Source of the DNA: Nocardia flavorosea
GTDB taxonomy: Bacteria; Actinomycetota; Actinomycetes; Mycobacteriales; Mycobacteriaceae
Direction: 5' to 3'
NCBI RefSeq assembly: GCF_015477805.1
Contig: NZ_JADLQL010000002.1
Span: forward strand, 434,001 to 498,000
Length of the DNA: 64,000 nt
Positions 51,662 through 61,084 of the stretch are shown here, piece by piece; within the stretch, counting starts at the first letter, position 1, and each line of letters starts with the position of its first letter. Under the pieces are notes generated by a model. That model was not told the DNA's origin. It did not search any database and saw only the letters and a program-made list of their open reading frames with translations. Position numbers and translations under genes: made by a program.

Positions 51662-51667
51662 TAGAGT
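51662..51667 (+). promoter_or_regulatory. -10 candidate TAGAGT for citA
   Basis: TAGAGT ends 22 nt before the citA ATG, leaving a short leader that contains the GGAGAG ribosome site. Confidence 0.4.
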
Positions 51668-51689
51668 TCGGTTGAAAGGAGAGTCGCGT

Positions 51690-52832
51690 ATGACCACCAA
51701 TTCCGGCGTTTCGGGGGCCGGCCAGGTCCCGGACGATTTCGTCAGCGGCCTCGAGGGGGTGGTCGCGTTCACCACCGATATCGCCGAACCCGACAAAGAC
51801 GGCGGCGCGCTGCGCTACCGCGGTGTGGACATCGAAGACCTGGTCACCAACCGGGTCACCTTCGGCGATGTCTGGGCACTGCTGGTCGACGGCGAATTCG
51901 GGCACGGCCTCCCCCCGGCCGAACCGTTCCCGCTACCGGTGCACACCGGTGATGTCCGGGTGGATGTGCAGGCCGGACTGGCCATGCTCGCACCCATCTG
52001 GGGTTACCAGCCGCTGCTGGATATCGACGAGGCCACCGCCCGGGAGAACCTGGCCCGAGCATCGGTGATGGCTCTGTCCTATGTCGCGCAGTCCGCGCGC
52101 GGTATCTACCAGCCCGCGGTACCGCAGCGCCGGATCGACGAATGCACCACGGTCACCGAACGGTTCATGACGCGCTGGAAGGGTGATCCGGACCCGCGGC
52201 ACACCGAGGCCATCGACGCCTATTGGGTATCGGCCGCCGAGCACGGGATGAACGCCTCCACGTTCACCGCCCGCGTCATCGCATCCACCGGTGCCGACGT
52301 CGCGGCTTCGCTCTCGGGTGCCATCGGCGCGATGTCCGGCCCGCTGCACGGCGGCGCACCGGCCCGCGTGCTGCCCATGATCGAGGAAGTCGAGCGCAGC
52401 GGTGACGCACGAGCGCTGGTCAAGGGCATCCTCGACCGCAAGGAAAAGCTCATGGGCTTCGGCCACCGCGTCTACCGTGCCGAAGACCCGCGCGCCCGGG
52501 TCCTGCGCGATACCGCCAAGCGCCTGGACGCCCCGCGCTACGAAGTGGCGGCGGCCCTCGAACAAGCGGCGCTGGCCGAACTCCGCGAACGCCGGCCCGA
52601 CCGCGCCATCGAAACCAATGTCGAATTCTGGGCCGCGGTCATCCTCGACTTCGCCGAAGTACCGGCCCATATGATGCCCGCGATGTTCACCTGCGGCCGC
52701 ACCGCGGGCTGGTGCGCGCACATCATGGAGCAGAAGAAACTCGGCAAACTGGTCCGTCCCGCGGCCATTTACACCGGTCCGGGCCCGCGAGCCCCGCAGG
52801 ACGTGGCGGGCTGGGACAGCGTCGGCGCGTAG
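51690..52832 (+). CDS. citA: Citrate synthase 2 (CitA/methylcitrate synthase-like)
   Basis: A 380-residue short-form citrate synthase without the N-terminal extension of type II enzymes. Active-site segments: [10 protein letters not shown] (His), [11 protein letters not shown] (His), [15 protein letters not shown], and [18 protein letters not shown] (Asp nearby). It corresponds to M. tuberculosis CitA (Rv0889c); short enzymes of this kind often also take propionyl-CoA, which would suit prpE at 44 kb (inference). ATG with GGAGAG 6 nt upstream. A strong terminator follows. Confidence 0.9.
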   Translation: MTTNSGVSGAGQVPDDFVSGLEGVVAFTTDIAEPDKDGGALRYRGVDIEDLVTNRVTFGDVWALLVDGEFGHGLPPAEPFPLPVHTGDVRVDVQAGLAMLAPIWGYQPLLDIDEATARENLARASVMALSYVAQSARGIYQPAVPQRRIDECTTVTERFMTRWKGDPDPRHTEAIDAYWVSAAEHGMNASTFTARVIASTGADVAASLSGAIGAMSGPLHGGAPARVLPMIEEVERSGDARALVKGILDRKEKLMGFGHRVYRAEDPRARVLRDTAKRLDAPRYEVAAALEQAALAELRERRPDRAIETNVEFWAAVILDFAEVPAHMMPAMFTCGRTAGWCAHIMEQKKLGKLVRPAAIYTGPGPRAPQDVAGWDSVGA

Positions 52833-53397
52833 CCGCAGCAAGGTTCCGCAAGCCCCGGGACACCGCTGTGCCGGTCGCGCCGGAACTCCTCGGCGCGACC
52901 GGCCCGGCCACACTGCCACTGCGCCCGAATTCGGGCGAGTCGGATCACCGGCACCGGCGACACCGCAGTTCACGTTCGGGTACCCGTATTCGACACCGGG
53001 CCCCGCCGTGCCGAAAGCACTGCTGTCGATCGTCCGGATCAGGTTCCACGAGACAGAAACGTAAGTACTCGGCGGAACGCGCGCCGGGTGCCGATGCCGG
53101 GTCGATATGCGATCGCCGGGCACGGCGACTGCCCGGCGGGCACCGCCGGCAACCCGGTGACCTCGGCGGGTCGAGCAATCCGCTCAGAACCGTAGGCAAA
53201 TCCGGGCTCGACCGGATTCGCCGCACGCGTCGGCACGTCCGGTCTCGGCGGGCTCGCCGCGGGCCGGAACTCGAGCACGTCGCCGGTCCGGCCTCGGCGT
53301 CGCGGAACCGGACGTCGTCTGCGGGGCATGCGTTCGAACCGGTCTACCGGCCGCCGGAGGACAGTTGACGTGCGTGAGCTGGGCGCGGGTCCGGGCG
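52833..53397. other. Gene-poor stretch after citA
   Basis: 565 nt between convergent genes. Apart from the citA terminator at its left end I see no supported gene. Open frames on both strands are Arg/Pro-rich and look like GC-bias artefacts. Confidence 0.5.
52871..52902 (+). terminator. Hairpin terminator after citA
   Basis: A perfect 12-bp stem (CCGGTCGCGCCG with its complement) and an 8-nt loop, 39 nt after the citA stop. Confidence 0.8.
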
Positions 53398-54111
53398 TCA
53401 GACGCAGTCCGGGTCGGCTTCCCAATCGATCGCGACCGAATCGCCGCCGTCGACGGTGAAGAATGCGACGCGGAGCTTGGCGCCCAAGTCCAGGAGTTCG
53501 ATCGCGGACAGGGGCACTGGCCGGACGACCCGGACGTGCCAGGGCTCGGGTTCGTCCCAGGCCCGTAATTCCAGGTCCAGGCGCATCACCGGATCGTCGC
53601 AGCCGCAGTAGTCGACTTCGACGGGATTGACCGCCAGGACGGTCGCGGTGGCCCGGCGGCCGTCCGCCAAGATCTTCGCCGAGGCCGCACGGCCCGGATC
53701 GGCTTCACCGGGCGGGTACAGCACCATCCGGTCGCGGTCGTGCGGGTCCACCCGGCAGCACACCAGATCGCCGGGGCGCATCCGATCCAGTTCCGCGCCG
53801 GAGACGCGCTGCCGGACCTGGGCCTCGTAGGGTGCCACCCCGGGCAGCCGGACGCGGACCCGGAAGGTAAAGCCCGGTTCCCGCCGCCGGGTACCGGCCG
53901 CCAGCACCGTCGCCGATCCGGCCGTGCCGTAGGTCAGCAACTCCCGGCGATCGGCGCCGCTGGGCGCCTCACCACGATGCCGGAAACGCCGCGGCAGCAG
54001 ACCGCGCAGCCACCCGCGCGGGGCCGGTGGACCCGGTTCCGCGCCGTGACCACCGCCACGGCCATCATCGGATCGATCTCCGGCAGCGCCCCTCGACGAC
54101 CGCATGCTCAT
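53398..54111 (-). CDS. Conserved hypothetical protein with two similar beta-rich domains
   Basis: A 237-residue protein of unknown function. After an Arg/Pro/Gly-rich N-terminus of about 60 residues come two units of about 80 residues with the same layout. Unit 1: SATVLAAGTRRR, RVRVRLPG, a turn, LDRMRPGDLVCCRVDPHD. Unit 2: TATVLAVNPVEVD, LDLELRAW, a turn, LLDLGAKLRVAFFTVDGGD. This looks like an internal duplication of a small beta-barrel domain. No catalytic motif or signal peptide. The start is uncertain among ATGs at 54117, 54111 and 54105; TAACGT lies 8 nt before 54111. It is divergent from serC. Confidence 0.75.
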   Translation of the reverse strand: MSMRSSRGAAGDRSDDGRGGGHGAEPGPPAPRGWLRGLLPRRFRHRGEAPSGADRRELLTYGTAGSATVLAAGTRRREPGFTFRVRVRLPGVAPYEAQVRQRVSGAELDRMRPGDLVCCRVDPHDRDRMVLYPPGEADPGRAASAKILADGRRATATVLAVNPVEVDYCGCDDPVMRLDLELRAWDEPEPWHVRVVRPVPLSAIELLDLGAKLRVAFFTVDGGDSVAIDWEADPDCV

Positions 54112-54119
54112 ACCCATTC

Positions 54120-54125
54120 ACGTTA
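54120..54125 (-). promoter_or_regulatory. -10 candidate TAACGT for the 53398-54111 gene
   Basis: TAACGT, 8 nt, ATG at 54111. The spacing is one base longer than in the other leaderless candidates. Confidence 0.4.
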
Positions 54126-54126
54126 G

Positions 54127-55299
<1,173 letters not shown>

Positions 55300-55319
55300 A
55301 CCGGTTCACCTGCGAATTC

Positions 55320-55350
55320 GGGCCCGTCGCGCGTGTTGCGCGGCGGGCCC
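55320..55350 (+). terminator. Hairpin terminator after serC
   Basis: A 13-bp stem with one G-U wobble (GGGCCCG then CGCGC on the left arm) and a 5-nt loop, 20 nt after the stop. Confidence 0.8.
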
Positions 55351-55532
55351 GTTGCCTCGGCATCGGGATCACCCGGAATCGAGTTGATACACAAGGGAAT
55401 AGAGCAGATTAGCCGTAGGTGACGGCCGCAGGGTACATTTCGGTGCCGCGTGTCTTGCCACACGAATCCCAGAAGTGCACTACTGTTCCAGAACGTGGGC
55501 GGTATCGCGAGCGACGCGATAAGGAGGTAACG

Positions 55533-56981
55533 GTGCGTGAACTTCGAGTGATCGGGGTGACGCCCGACTCCGCCCATATCGTGTGCGTCGACACGGAAAG
55601 TGGCCAGAAATTCCGGCTTCCCGCCGACGACAAACTCCGCGCCGCGGCCCGCGGCGACCTTGCCCGATTCGGCCAGATAGAGATCGAAATGGAAGCAACT
55701 ATGCGTCCTCGCGATATCCAGGCTCGAATCCGCGCCGGCGCTTCCGTGGAACAGGTGACCCAGGAATCCGGGATGCCGTTGAGCCGGGTGGAACGTTTCG
55801 CGTATCCGGTACTGCTGGAACGCGCACGGGCCGCCGAACTCGCCCAGAAGGCCCATCCGATCCGGCCCGACGGCCCCGCGGTGGAAATCCTGATCGATGT
55901 GGTCACCGCGGCTTTCACCGCCCGCGGCCATACCCTCGACAATGCCGAATGGGATGCCTGGAAGGACGAGAAGGGCTTCTGGGTCGCGCAATTGCAGTGG
56001 CAGAACGGCCGTTCCGAGATCGCCGCGCACTGGCGCTACCAGCCGGACGCGCACGGCGGCACGGTATCCCCGCTCGACGACCCGGCCACCGATCTGATCG
56101 ATCCGGACTTCGGCCGGGCCCTGCGCGGGCTCGCCTCGATCCTGCCGGTCGAAACCGAACCTCCGGCCGCCCCGGAACCGGTTGTGGCCGAACCTCGCCG
56201 GGAACCGGCTCGCCCCGCCGCGGTGGACAACTACTACGAACAGCGGGCCGTCGCTGCCGGCGGTAGCGCCACCCTGCCGGCCCCGGCACCGTTGTCGCCC
56301 GCTCCCGGCCGGTCCACCGGCGCGGCCGCGCTGCCCGCGGGAACGAGTCCGGCCGCTGCCGCGCCGCCGGTTCCGGCCGAAACGTATCGACCGCCGGCCG
56401 CGGAAGTCCATCGTCCGCCCGCGACGGAAGCACCGGTTGCTTCCGCGCCGGTCGAAGCTCCCGGTGCCGCCGATCCCACCCCCGCGGCCCCCCACTCCGT
56501 CGCGGACTCCGAGCCGTCCACGGCCGAATCCGCCGCGCAGGCCGAGCCGGAGCCCATCGGATCGGGCACCCCTGCGGGCCGGGACGCCGGCGGAGCCGCC
56601 GTGGACGCCGGCCGGGCTGCCACGGATACCAGCGAATCCGCCGAGGCGGCACCCGCACCTCCAGCGGTCGCGGCAATCGCAGACCCGCCGGCCGAAGCCG
56701 TGGTGGCGCCGGCCGAGCCCGCCGCAGAGCCGGCCGGCAGCGGAACCGCAGCGGCGGGCGGTTCCGAAGTCCCCGCCACGGAAACCGGCGAAGCCCGGAA
56801 CACGGATACCACCGAATCCGAAGCAGCCGACGCGAACCGGCCCGAATCCGAACCGGCGGCCAAACCCGCCAAGAAGGCACCGGCGAAGACCACGAAATCC
56901 ACCACACGCAGCAAACGGGGTAAAGCGCCCATGCCGTCGTGGGAGGACGTGCTGCTCGGGGTACGCAGTTCCGGTCACTGA
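55533..56981 (+). CDS. sepH: Septation protein SepH (DUF3071)
   Basis: A 482-residue cell-division protein that binds FtsZ and stimulates its assembly in Streptomyces. Residues 1-210 form the DUF3071 domain: RELRVIGVTPDSAHI at the start, a helix-turn-helix-like segment (ASVEQVTQESGMPLSRVERFAYP) and WKDEKGFWVAQLQW. A disordered Ala/Pro/Glu/Thr-rich region of about 250 residues follows. The end has the basic/C-terminal motif KRGKAPMPSWEDVLLGVRS, conserved in the family. It is longer than M. tuberculosis Rv0883c because of the linker. The GTG at 55533 has AAGGAGGT just upstream. It sits next to serC as in mycobacteria. Confidence 0.93.
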   Translation: MRELRVIGVTPDSAHIVCVDTESGQKFRLPADDKLRAAARGDLARFGQIEIEMEATMRPRDIQARIRAGASVEQVTQESGMPLSRVERFAYPVLLERARAAELAQKAHPIRPDGPAVEILIDVVTAAFTARGHTLDNAEWDAWKDEKGFWVAQLQWQNGRSEIAAHWRYQPDAHGGTVSPLDDPATDLIDPDFGRALRGLASILPVETEPPAAPEPVVAEPRREPARPAAVDNYYEQRAVAAGGSATLPAPAPLSPAPGRSTGAAALPAGTSPAAAAPPVPAETYRPPAAEVHRPPATEAPVASAPVEAPGAADPTPAAPHSVADSEPSTAESAAQAEPEPIGSGTPAGRDAGGAAVDAGRAATDTSESAEAAPAPPAVAAIADPPAEAVVAPAEPAAEPAGSGTAAAGGSEVPATETGEARNTDTTESEAADANRPESEPAAKPAKKAPAKTTKSTTRSKRGKAPMPSWEDVLLGVRSSGH

Positions 56982-57149
56982 CCGGCGGCGATCCGGCGTG
57001 TTTCCCGCGACAACCGCCCGATCCACCCGGACGGGCGAGTAAGTTCCGCTGTACGGCGACGCGGTCGACCGGGGTGGTTTGCCCGATACCGGCCGAGGTG
57101 CACGCCGAGCAGTTCACGACCCGGTTCGTGCGCTATCGGAGGTGGGTGG

Positions 57150-57941
57150 ATGCTGTCCAAGATTTCCTCGGTCTGGTATGTCGATACGCCCGACCCGCTC
57201 GCGGTTCTGGGCACCGATCCGGACCCCGACCCGGACGCGGCGTACGCGCTGGCCCGGCAGTTGCATCCCGGTCTCGGGGTCGAACCGACCGTATCGGTCA
57301 CCCTCGGGGAGGCCACCGGACCGCAGCCCGATGAGCTGTTCATCGGTTGCTATCCCGGCCTGAATCTGCTGTGCAGCCCTTACGCGGCGCGGGTGCACCC
57401 CACCGAGATCCCGGACCTGCTGGTGCGGCCGCTGGCCGAGGAACATACCTATCTGGTGTCGTTCGATCTCGAGTACGGCTGGGGTTCCTTCGCGCATTGG
57501 GAACGCGGCGAACTGCGGCGGGCATTCAGTTCCACCCGCCTCAACATCCTGCAGGACCAGGGTCTGCCGCATATCTGGGAGCGGCCGCACTGGGCCGGTG
57601 AACATCCGATCCGGTGGCGGCTGGGCGAACTGCCGGATCCGCTGGTCCTGCCGTTCGATCCGCCCGGTTTCGCGGATACGGCGAACTACGAATGGCTCGG
57701 TTTCCGATATTTCCCGGCAGCCTCGGCGGCAGGGCACGCGAATGTGCGGGATTCCGATGCGGACCATCCCACGGTGACCCCCGGCGATATCCGGGTCTGC
57801 GGTTTCCGGCTCCACCCCGAGGACGATCCGACGGGTGTGCGCCACGATCCGCGGCCGCCGCGCAACCGGGTCGATCACGAACGCAAGGGACTGCTGTCCT
57901 GGCTGCGCGGCCACGATGTCGCGGTGCCCGCCGAGAATTAG
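57150..57941 (+). CDS. Conserved actinobacterial hypothetical protein
   Basis: A 263-residue soluble protein of unknown function. Recognisable blocks: KISSVWYVDTPDPLAVL at the start, PDELFIGCYPGLNLLCSP, the core FDLEYGWGSFAHWERGELRRAFS and PHIWERPHWAGEHP, and the tail RGHDVAVP. Cys, His and Trp residues are frequent in the core, but no metal or catalytic motif is recognised. No signal peptide or membrane segment. The ATG at 57150 has GGAGGT 7 nt upstream. It is convergent with the small membrane protein gene. Confidence 0.8.
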   Translation: MLSKISSVWYVDTPDPLAVLGTDPDPDPDAAYALARQLHPGLGVEPTVSVTLGEATGPQPDELFIGCYPGLNLLCSPYAARVHPTEIPDLLVRPLAEEHTYLVSFDLEYGWGSFAHWERGELRRAFSSTRLNILQDQGLPHIWERPHWAGEHPIRWRLGELPDPLVLPFDPPGFADTANYEWLGFRYFPAASAAGHANVRDSDADHPTVTPGDIRVCGFRLHPEDDPTGVRHDPRPPRNRVDHERKGLLSWLRGHDVAVPAEN

Positions 57942-57955
57942 CCGACGGGTTCGGT

Positions 57956-58258
57956 TCAGATCCCGGCGAGCAGCCCGATCCAGCCGAGCAGGACACCGAT
58001 TCCGGCACCGGCCAGCACCCAGCGGGTCACCGGCCGGTACCGCTGGCGCCACGCGGTAGGCGCGATACCGATCACCGCGACCACGTTCACCGCCAGCGAG
58101 AACAGCGGGTGCACCTGGGCCAAGGCGGCGCCGAAGGCGTACACACCCACAGCGGTGAGTGCCGCGACCAGTGCGGCGACCGTGCTTCCCGCCGCCCACG
58201 GGGTCGGTTCACCGGCCGGACCGGGGTAGCCGCCGTAACCGGGACCGGCGGGGTTCAC
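57956..58258 (-). CDS. Small three-helix membrane protein (Rv0882-like)
   Basis: A 100-residue membrane protein. The Pro/Gly-rich N-terminus (NPAGPGYGGYPGPAG) is followed by three hydrophobic segments (about residues 22-43, 47-68 and 78-99). Function unknown. The GTG start overlaps the stop of the rRNA methyltransferase gene by 4 nt (GTGA). The pair matches M. tuberculosis Rv0882 next to Rv0881, so the coupling is old. Confidence 0.85.
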   Translation of the reverse strand: MNPAGPGYGGYPGPAGEPTPWAAGSTVAALVAALTAVGVYAFGAALAQVHPLFSLAVNVVAVIGIAPTAWRQRYRPVTRWVLAGAGIGVLLGWIGLLAGI

Positions 58259-59058
58259 GAGGCCCGCACCCGCTCGTAGAAAGCCATTGCCGCGGCGGTC
58301 GCCACATTCAGCGAATCGGTGCCCGCGGACATCGGGATCCGGGCCCGCACGTCCGCCGCCGCCATCGCCTCCTCGGTGAGACCGGGACCTTCGGCGCCGA
58401 GCAGCAGCGCCACCCGCCGGCCGGTGAGCACGGCAGCCAGGGACCGGGCGGCCGGATCCGGGCTCAACGCGATCACCTGGAAACCCCGGCAGCGCAGCAC
58501 ATCCAAACCGGCCGGCCAGTCCGGCACCGGAGCGAACGGCACCCGCAGCGCATGCCCCATCGAAACCCGCACCGACCGGCGGTACAGCGGATCGGCGCAG
58601 CCGGGTCCGAACAGCACCGCGTCCACACCCAATCCCGCCGCATTGCGGAACATCGCGCCGAGATTCTCGTGATCGTTCACCCCCTCGAGCACGGCGACCG
58701 TGGCGGCCTCGGCGACCAGTTCGGTGAAATCGCGAACCGGCGGCCGGTTCGCCACCGCGAGCACACCCCGGTTCAGGTGGAAGCCCACCACCTGCGCCAT
58801 CACCTCGGCCGGGGCCCGGTAGAACGGGATATCGAAATCGGCGAGGTCCGCGGCGAGTTCCTGCCACCGCTTGTCGACACCGAGCAGGGCGTGCGGCCGG
58901 AACGGCGATTCCAGCATCCGGCGCACCACCACGGTCCCTTCCGCGATGACCAGCCCCCGCCCACCGGGACGGTCGGGTCTGCGGTCTGCTGCCTTCAGAT
59001 CCCGGAAATCGTCGACCCGTGGATCGGCAGCACTGTCCACATCGAGAACCACGGCCAC
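58255..59058 (-). CDS. SpoU/TrmH-family RNA 2'-O-methyltransferase
   Basis: A 267-residue rRNA or tRNA ribose methyltransferase with the SPOUT knot. Motif 1 is NDHENLGAMFRNAAG near residue 142, motif 2 LLLGAEGPGL, motif 3 IPMSAGTDSLNVATAAAM. An N-terminal RNA-binding domain of about 100 residues precedes it. RNA target unknown; the counterpart is Rv0881. The first codon is GTG. It overlaps the following membrane-protein gene by 4 nt. Confidence 0.9.
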   Translation of the reverse strand: MAVVLDVDSAADPRVDDFRDLKAADRRPDRPGGRGLVIAEGTVVVRRMLESPFRPHALLGVDKRWQELAADLADFDIPFYRAPAEVMAQVVGFHLNRGVLAVANRPPVRDFTELVAEAATVAVLEGVNDHENLGAMFRNAAGLGVDAVLFGPGCADPLYRRSVRVSMGHALRVPFAPVPDWPAGLDVLRCRGFQVIALSPDPAARSLAAVLTGRRVALLLGAEGPGLTEEAMAAADVRARIPMSAGTDSLNVATAAAMAFYERVRAS

Positions 59059-59123
59059 GTGCCTATCCTGCCAAGCCGCGCCACCCGGCCTGCGCTGTGG
59101 GTGCGGATACCGTCTCGCTCGGG

Positions 59124-59129
59124 CATGCT
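59124..59129 (+). promoter_or_regulatory. -10 candidate CATGCT for the YccF gene
   Basis: CATGCT, 6 nt, ATG at 59136. Leaderless arrangement, with a non-canonical first base. Confidence 0.4.
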
Positions 59130-59135
59130 TGACCT

Positions 59136-59552
59136 ATGAAGCCGATCCAGTTGCTGCTCAATATCCTCTGGCTGATCCTCTGCGGTTTCTGGATGGCGGT
59201 CGGCTACTTCGTCGCCGCCCTGATCTGCTTCGTCCTCATCATCACGATCCCGTTCGGGGTCGCGGCAATGCGCAACGCCCTCTACATGTTGTGGCCGTTC
59301 GGCCGCACCACCGTCGAGAAGCCGGGCGCCGGCGCGGGTGCCCTGCTCGGCAACATCATCTGGTTCGTGGTCGCCGGCTGGTGGCTGGCCCTGGGCCACC
59401 TCGGCACCAGCATCGCACTCGCCGTCACCATCGTCGGAATCCCGTTCGCCTGGGCGAACCTCAAACTCATCCCGCTGGCGCTGTTCCCGCTCGGCCGGGA
59501 AATAGTCGACAGCGACCAGCCCTTCGCGACGAGCTACGGCACCGCCCGCTGA
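59136..59552 (+). CDS. YccF-domain membrane protein
   Basis: A 138-residue membrane protein with two similar halves, each a YccF domain: LNILWLILCGFWMAVGYFVAALICF then IPFGVAAMRNALYMLWPFG in the first, and LGNIIWFVVAGWWLALGHLGTS then IPFAWANLKLIPLALFPLG in the second. About four hydrophobic segments. Function unknown. It is divergent from the rRNA methyltransferase gene with a 77-nt gap. Confidence 0.9.
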   Translation: MKPIQLLLNILWLILCGFWMAVGYFVAALICFVLIITIPFGVAAMRNALYMLWPFGRTTVEKPGAGAGALLGNIIWFVVAGWWLALGHLGTSIALAVTIVGIPFAWANLKLIPLALFPLGREIVDSDQPFATSYGTAR

Positions 59553-59595
59553 CCGTGTTCCTCGGCGGCGGCCCCGTGCGCGGGCGTATCCGGGA

Positions 59596-60033
59596 TCACT
59601 CCGAATCGGCGACTATCTGGTTGAGGATCGCCACGGCCTGTTCGAGTACGGCGAGCTGATCGGGTTCCAGATCGGCGAGCTGATCGCTCATCCACGCCTC
59701 CCGGGCACTGCGCTCCTCGGCGAGAAGGGCGTGCCCGGCCCGGGACAGCGAGACGATGATCTGCCGGCCGTCGGTCGGATGCGGGTCGCGGTCCACCAGG
59801 CCCAGATCGGTGAGCGAGGCGATCACCCGCGTCATCGACGGGGGCTGGACTCGTTCCTTGGCCGCGAGCGAACCGGGCGTCATGGCGCCCTCGCCGGCGA
59901 GCGTGGCCAGAACCGAGAGCTGGGTCAGCGATATCTGCGATTCCGCACGCCGTCCCCGCAGATGCCGCGTCAATCGCACCACTGCCAGCGAGAGGTCGCT
60001 GGCCAGCGCCCGCACATCCGAGTCCGTATTCAC
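59596..60033 (-). CDS. MarR-family transcriptional regulator
   Basis: A 145-residue winged-helix regulator, counterpart of M. tuberculosis Rv0880. The DNA-binding part shows ISLTQLSVLATLAGEGAMTPGSLAAKERVQPPSMTRVIASL and the wing DPHPTDGRQIIVSLSRAG. The GTG at 60033 is chosen because TATGGT lies 7 nt upstream; the in-frame codon at 60054 lies upstream of that promoter. An inverted repeat over the start suggests that the protein represses its own gene and perhaps the divergent DUF2530 gene. Confidence 0.9.
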   Translation of the reverse strand: MNTDSDVRALASDLSLAVVRLTRHLRGRRAESQISLTQLSVLATLAGEGAMTPGSLAAKERVQPPSMTRVIASLTDLGLVDRDPHPTDGRQIIVSLSRAGHALLAEERSAREAWMSDQLADLEPDQLAVLEQAVAILNQIVADSE

Positions 60034-60046
60034 AGAGTGAACCATA
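60029..60046 (-). promoter_or_regulatory. marR promoter and operator
   Basis: TATGGT (60041-60046 on the plus-strand numbering), 7 nt, GTG at 60033. TTCAC, 3 nt, GTGAA (60029-60041) spans the predicted transcription start, fitting autorepression. Confidence 0.5.
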
Positions 60047-60081
60047 CGTGACACGCGTCGGATCGGCGCGCGTACAGCGGT

Positions 60082-60087
60082 TACGCT
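60082..60087 (+). promoter_or_regulatory. -10 hexamer TACGCT for the DUF2530 gene
   Basis: TACGCT, 6 nt, ATG at 60094. Leaderless arrangement. Confidence 0.55.
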
Positions 60088-60093
60088 GATCGG

Positions 60094-60333
60094 ATGAATG
60101 CGCAGCTCCCGCAGTTTCCGCCGTGGCTGACCGACCCCCGGCCGGTACTCGCGCTGGGGTCTGCGTTGTTCGCGATCGCCACCGTGGTCGTGTGGCTCGG
60201 CGGGGATCGCTGGGAGACGGCGCGGCCGGTATGCCTGATGGGTCTGGCCGTCGGCTTGCTCGGTTACACGATCTTCGTCGTACAGCGCCGCGGCGCGCGC
60301 CGCGGCGACAAGGGCGCGCAGACGGGATTGTGA
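60094..60333 (+). CDS. DUF2530 membrane protein
   Basis: A 79-residue protein with two hydrophobic segments (about residues 18-36 and 46-63) and a basic C-terminal tail (VQRRGARRGDKGAQ). It matches the DUF2530 layout (PPWLTDPRPVLALGS, then WETARPVCLMGLAVGLLGYTIF) and the position of M. tuberculosis Rv0879c beside the MarR gene. Function unknown. It is divergent from marR with 60 nt between starts. Confidence 0.87.
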   Translation: MNAQLPQFPPWLTDPRPVLALGSALFAIATVVVWLGGDRWETARPVCLMGLAVGLLGYTIFVVQRRGARRGDKGAQTGL

Positions 60334-60411
60334 TCACCGGCCGCGCATAGACCGAGGCAGCGGGGCCGCACGGCTGTCGGCGCGGCAGGGCCCCGCGGGC
60401 CGCGACGGGAA

Positions 60412-60440
60412 TTGACTGTTGGGACCCGGGCGGCCAAACT
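60412..60440 (+). promoter_or_regulatory. Promoter of the TetR-type gene
   Basis: TTGACT (60412-60417), 17 nt, CAAACT (60435-60440), then 7 nt to the GTG at 60448. Leaderless arrangement with a matching -35. Confidence 0.5.
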
Positions 60441-60447
60441 CGCTCGT

Positions 60448-61074
60448 GTGTCCTCCCGATTGAGCGTCGAAGAACGACGGGCCCACCTTATCGAGGCCGC
60501 GATCGGCCTTGCCGAGAAAAAGGGGGTCGCGGGTGTCACCACCCGTGATGTCGCCCAAGCGGCGGGCGTCTCGCTAGGTGTGGTGCATTACTGCTTCGAG
60601 AACAAGGACGCGCTGATGACCGAACTGGTCAAGGCGCTGTCGATGGAGCTGCGCGATTCAGTGGACACAGGCGAATCCTTCTGGCAGCAGGCCGGTACCG
60701 GTAACACGGCACTGCGCGATCTGCTGCGCGCCGGGCTGGAACTCATGTGGCTGAATATCGAGGCCACCCCGGTACGGCAGTTGCTCACCTACGAGACCAC
60801 CACCTACGCGCTCCGGGAGGGCGAGCAGACGCCGGCCAAACTGGCGATCGCGCGGGAGCAGTACGACTTCAACGATTCCACGGTCGCCGATATTCTCGAC
60901 CACGCCCGCGACGCCACCGGCAGCACCTGGAAGGTGCCGGTGGCGCAGCTGTCCCGGTTCACGCTGAGCATGATCGACGGTATCGTCCTGCGTTGGCTGG
61001 TCGACGACGACAGCGAAAACGTGCGGACCCAGCTCGATCTACTGGCCGGCGCGCTGGCGCAACACGCCGACTAG
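60448..61074 (+). CDS. TetR-family transcriptional regulator
   Basis: A 208-residue regulator. Residues 5-60 form the TetR DNA-binding domain (RRAHLIEAAIGLAEKKGVAGVTTRDVAQAAGVSLGVVHYCFENKDAL); the rest is an all-helical ligand domain of the BetI-like C-terminal type. Ligand unknown. The GTG at 60448 is set by a TTGACT/CAAACT promoter; an upstream frame opening at 60412 would begin inside the -35. It is convergent with the sacsin-like gene (10-nt gap), so no operon partner suggests a target. Confidence 0.9.
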   Translation: MSSRLSVEERRAHLIEAAIGLAEKKGVAGVTTRDVAQAAGVSLGVVHYCFENKDALMTELVKALSMELRDSVDTGESFWQQAGTGNTALRDLLRAGLELMWLNIEATPVRQLLTYETTTYALREGEQTPAKLAIAREQYDFNDSTVADILDHARDATGSTWKVPVAQLSRFTLSMIDGIVLRWLVDDDSENVRTQLDLLAGALAQHAD

Positions 61075-61084
61075 CAATACCGGG

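Noticed and set aside
53325..53350. tRNA T-loop-like GTTCGAAC
   Set aside because: The flanking bases do not pair into a T stem and no other tRNA arms are found around it.
53039..53425. Minus-strand 128-codon frame in the gap after citA
   Set aside because: Arg/Pro-rich with no family pattern, and it overlaps the next gene; the frame is explained by high GC.
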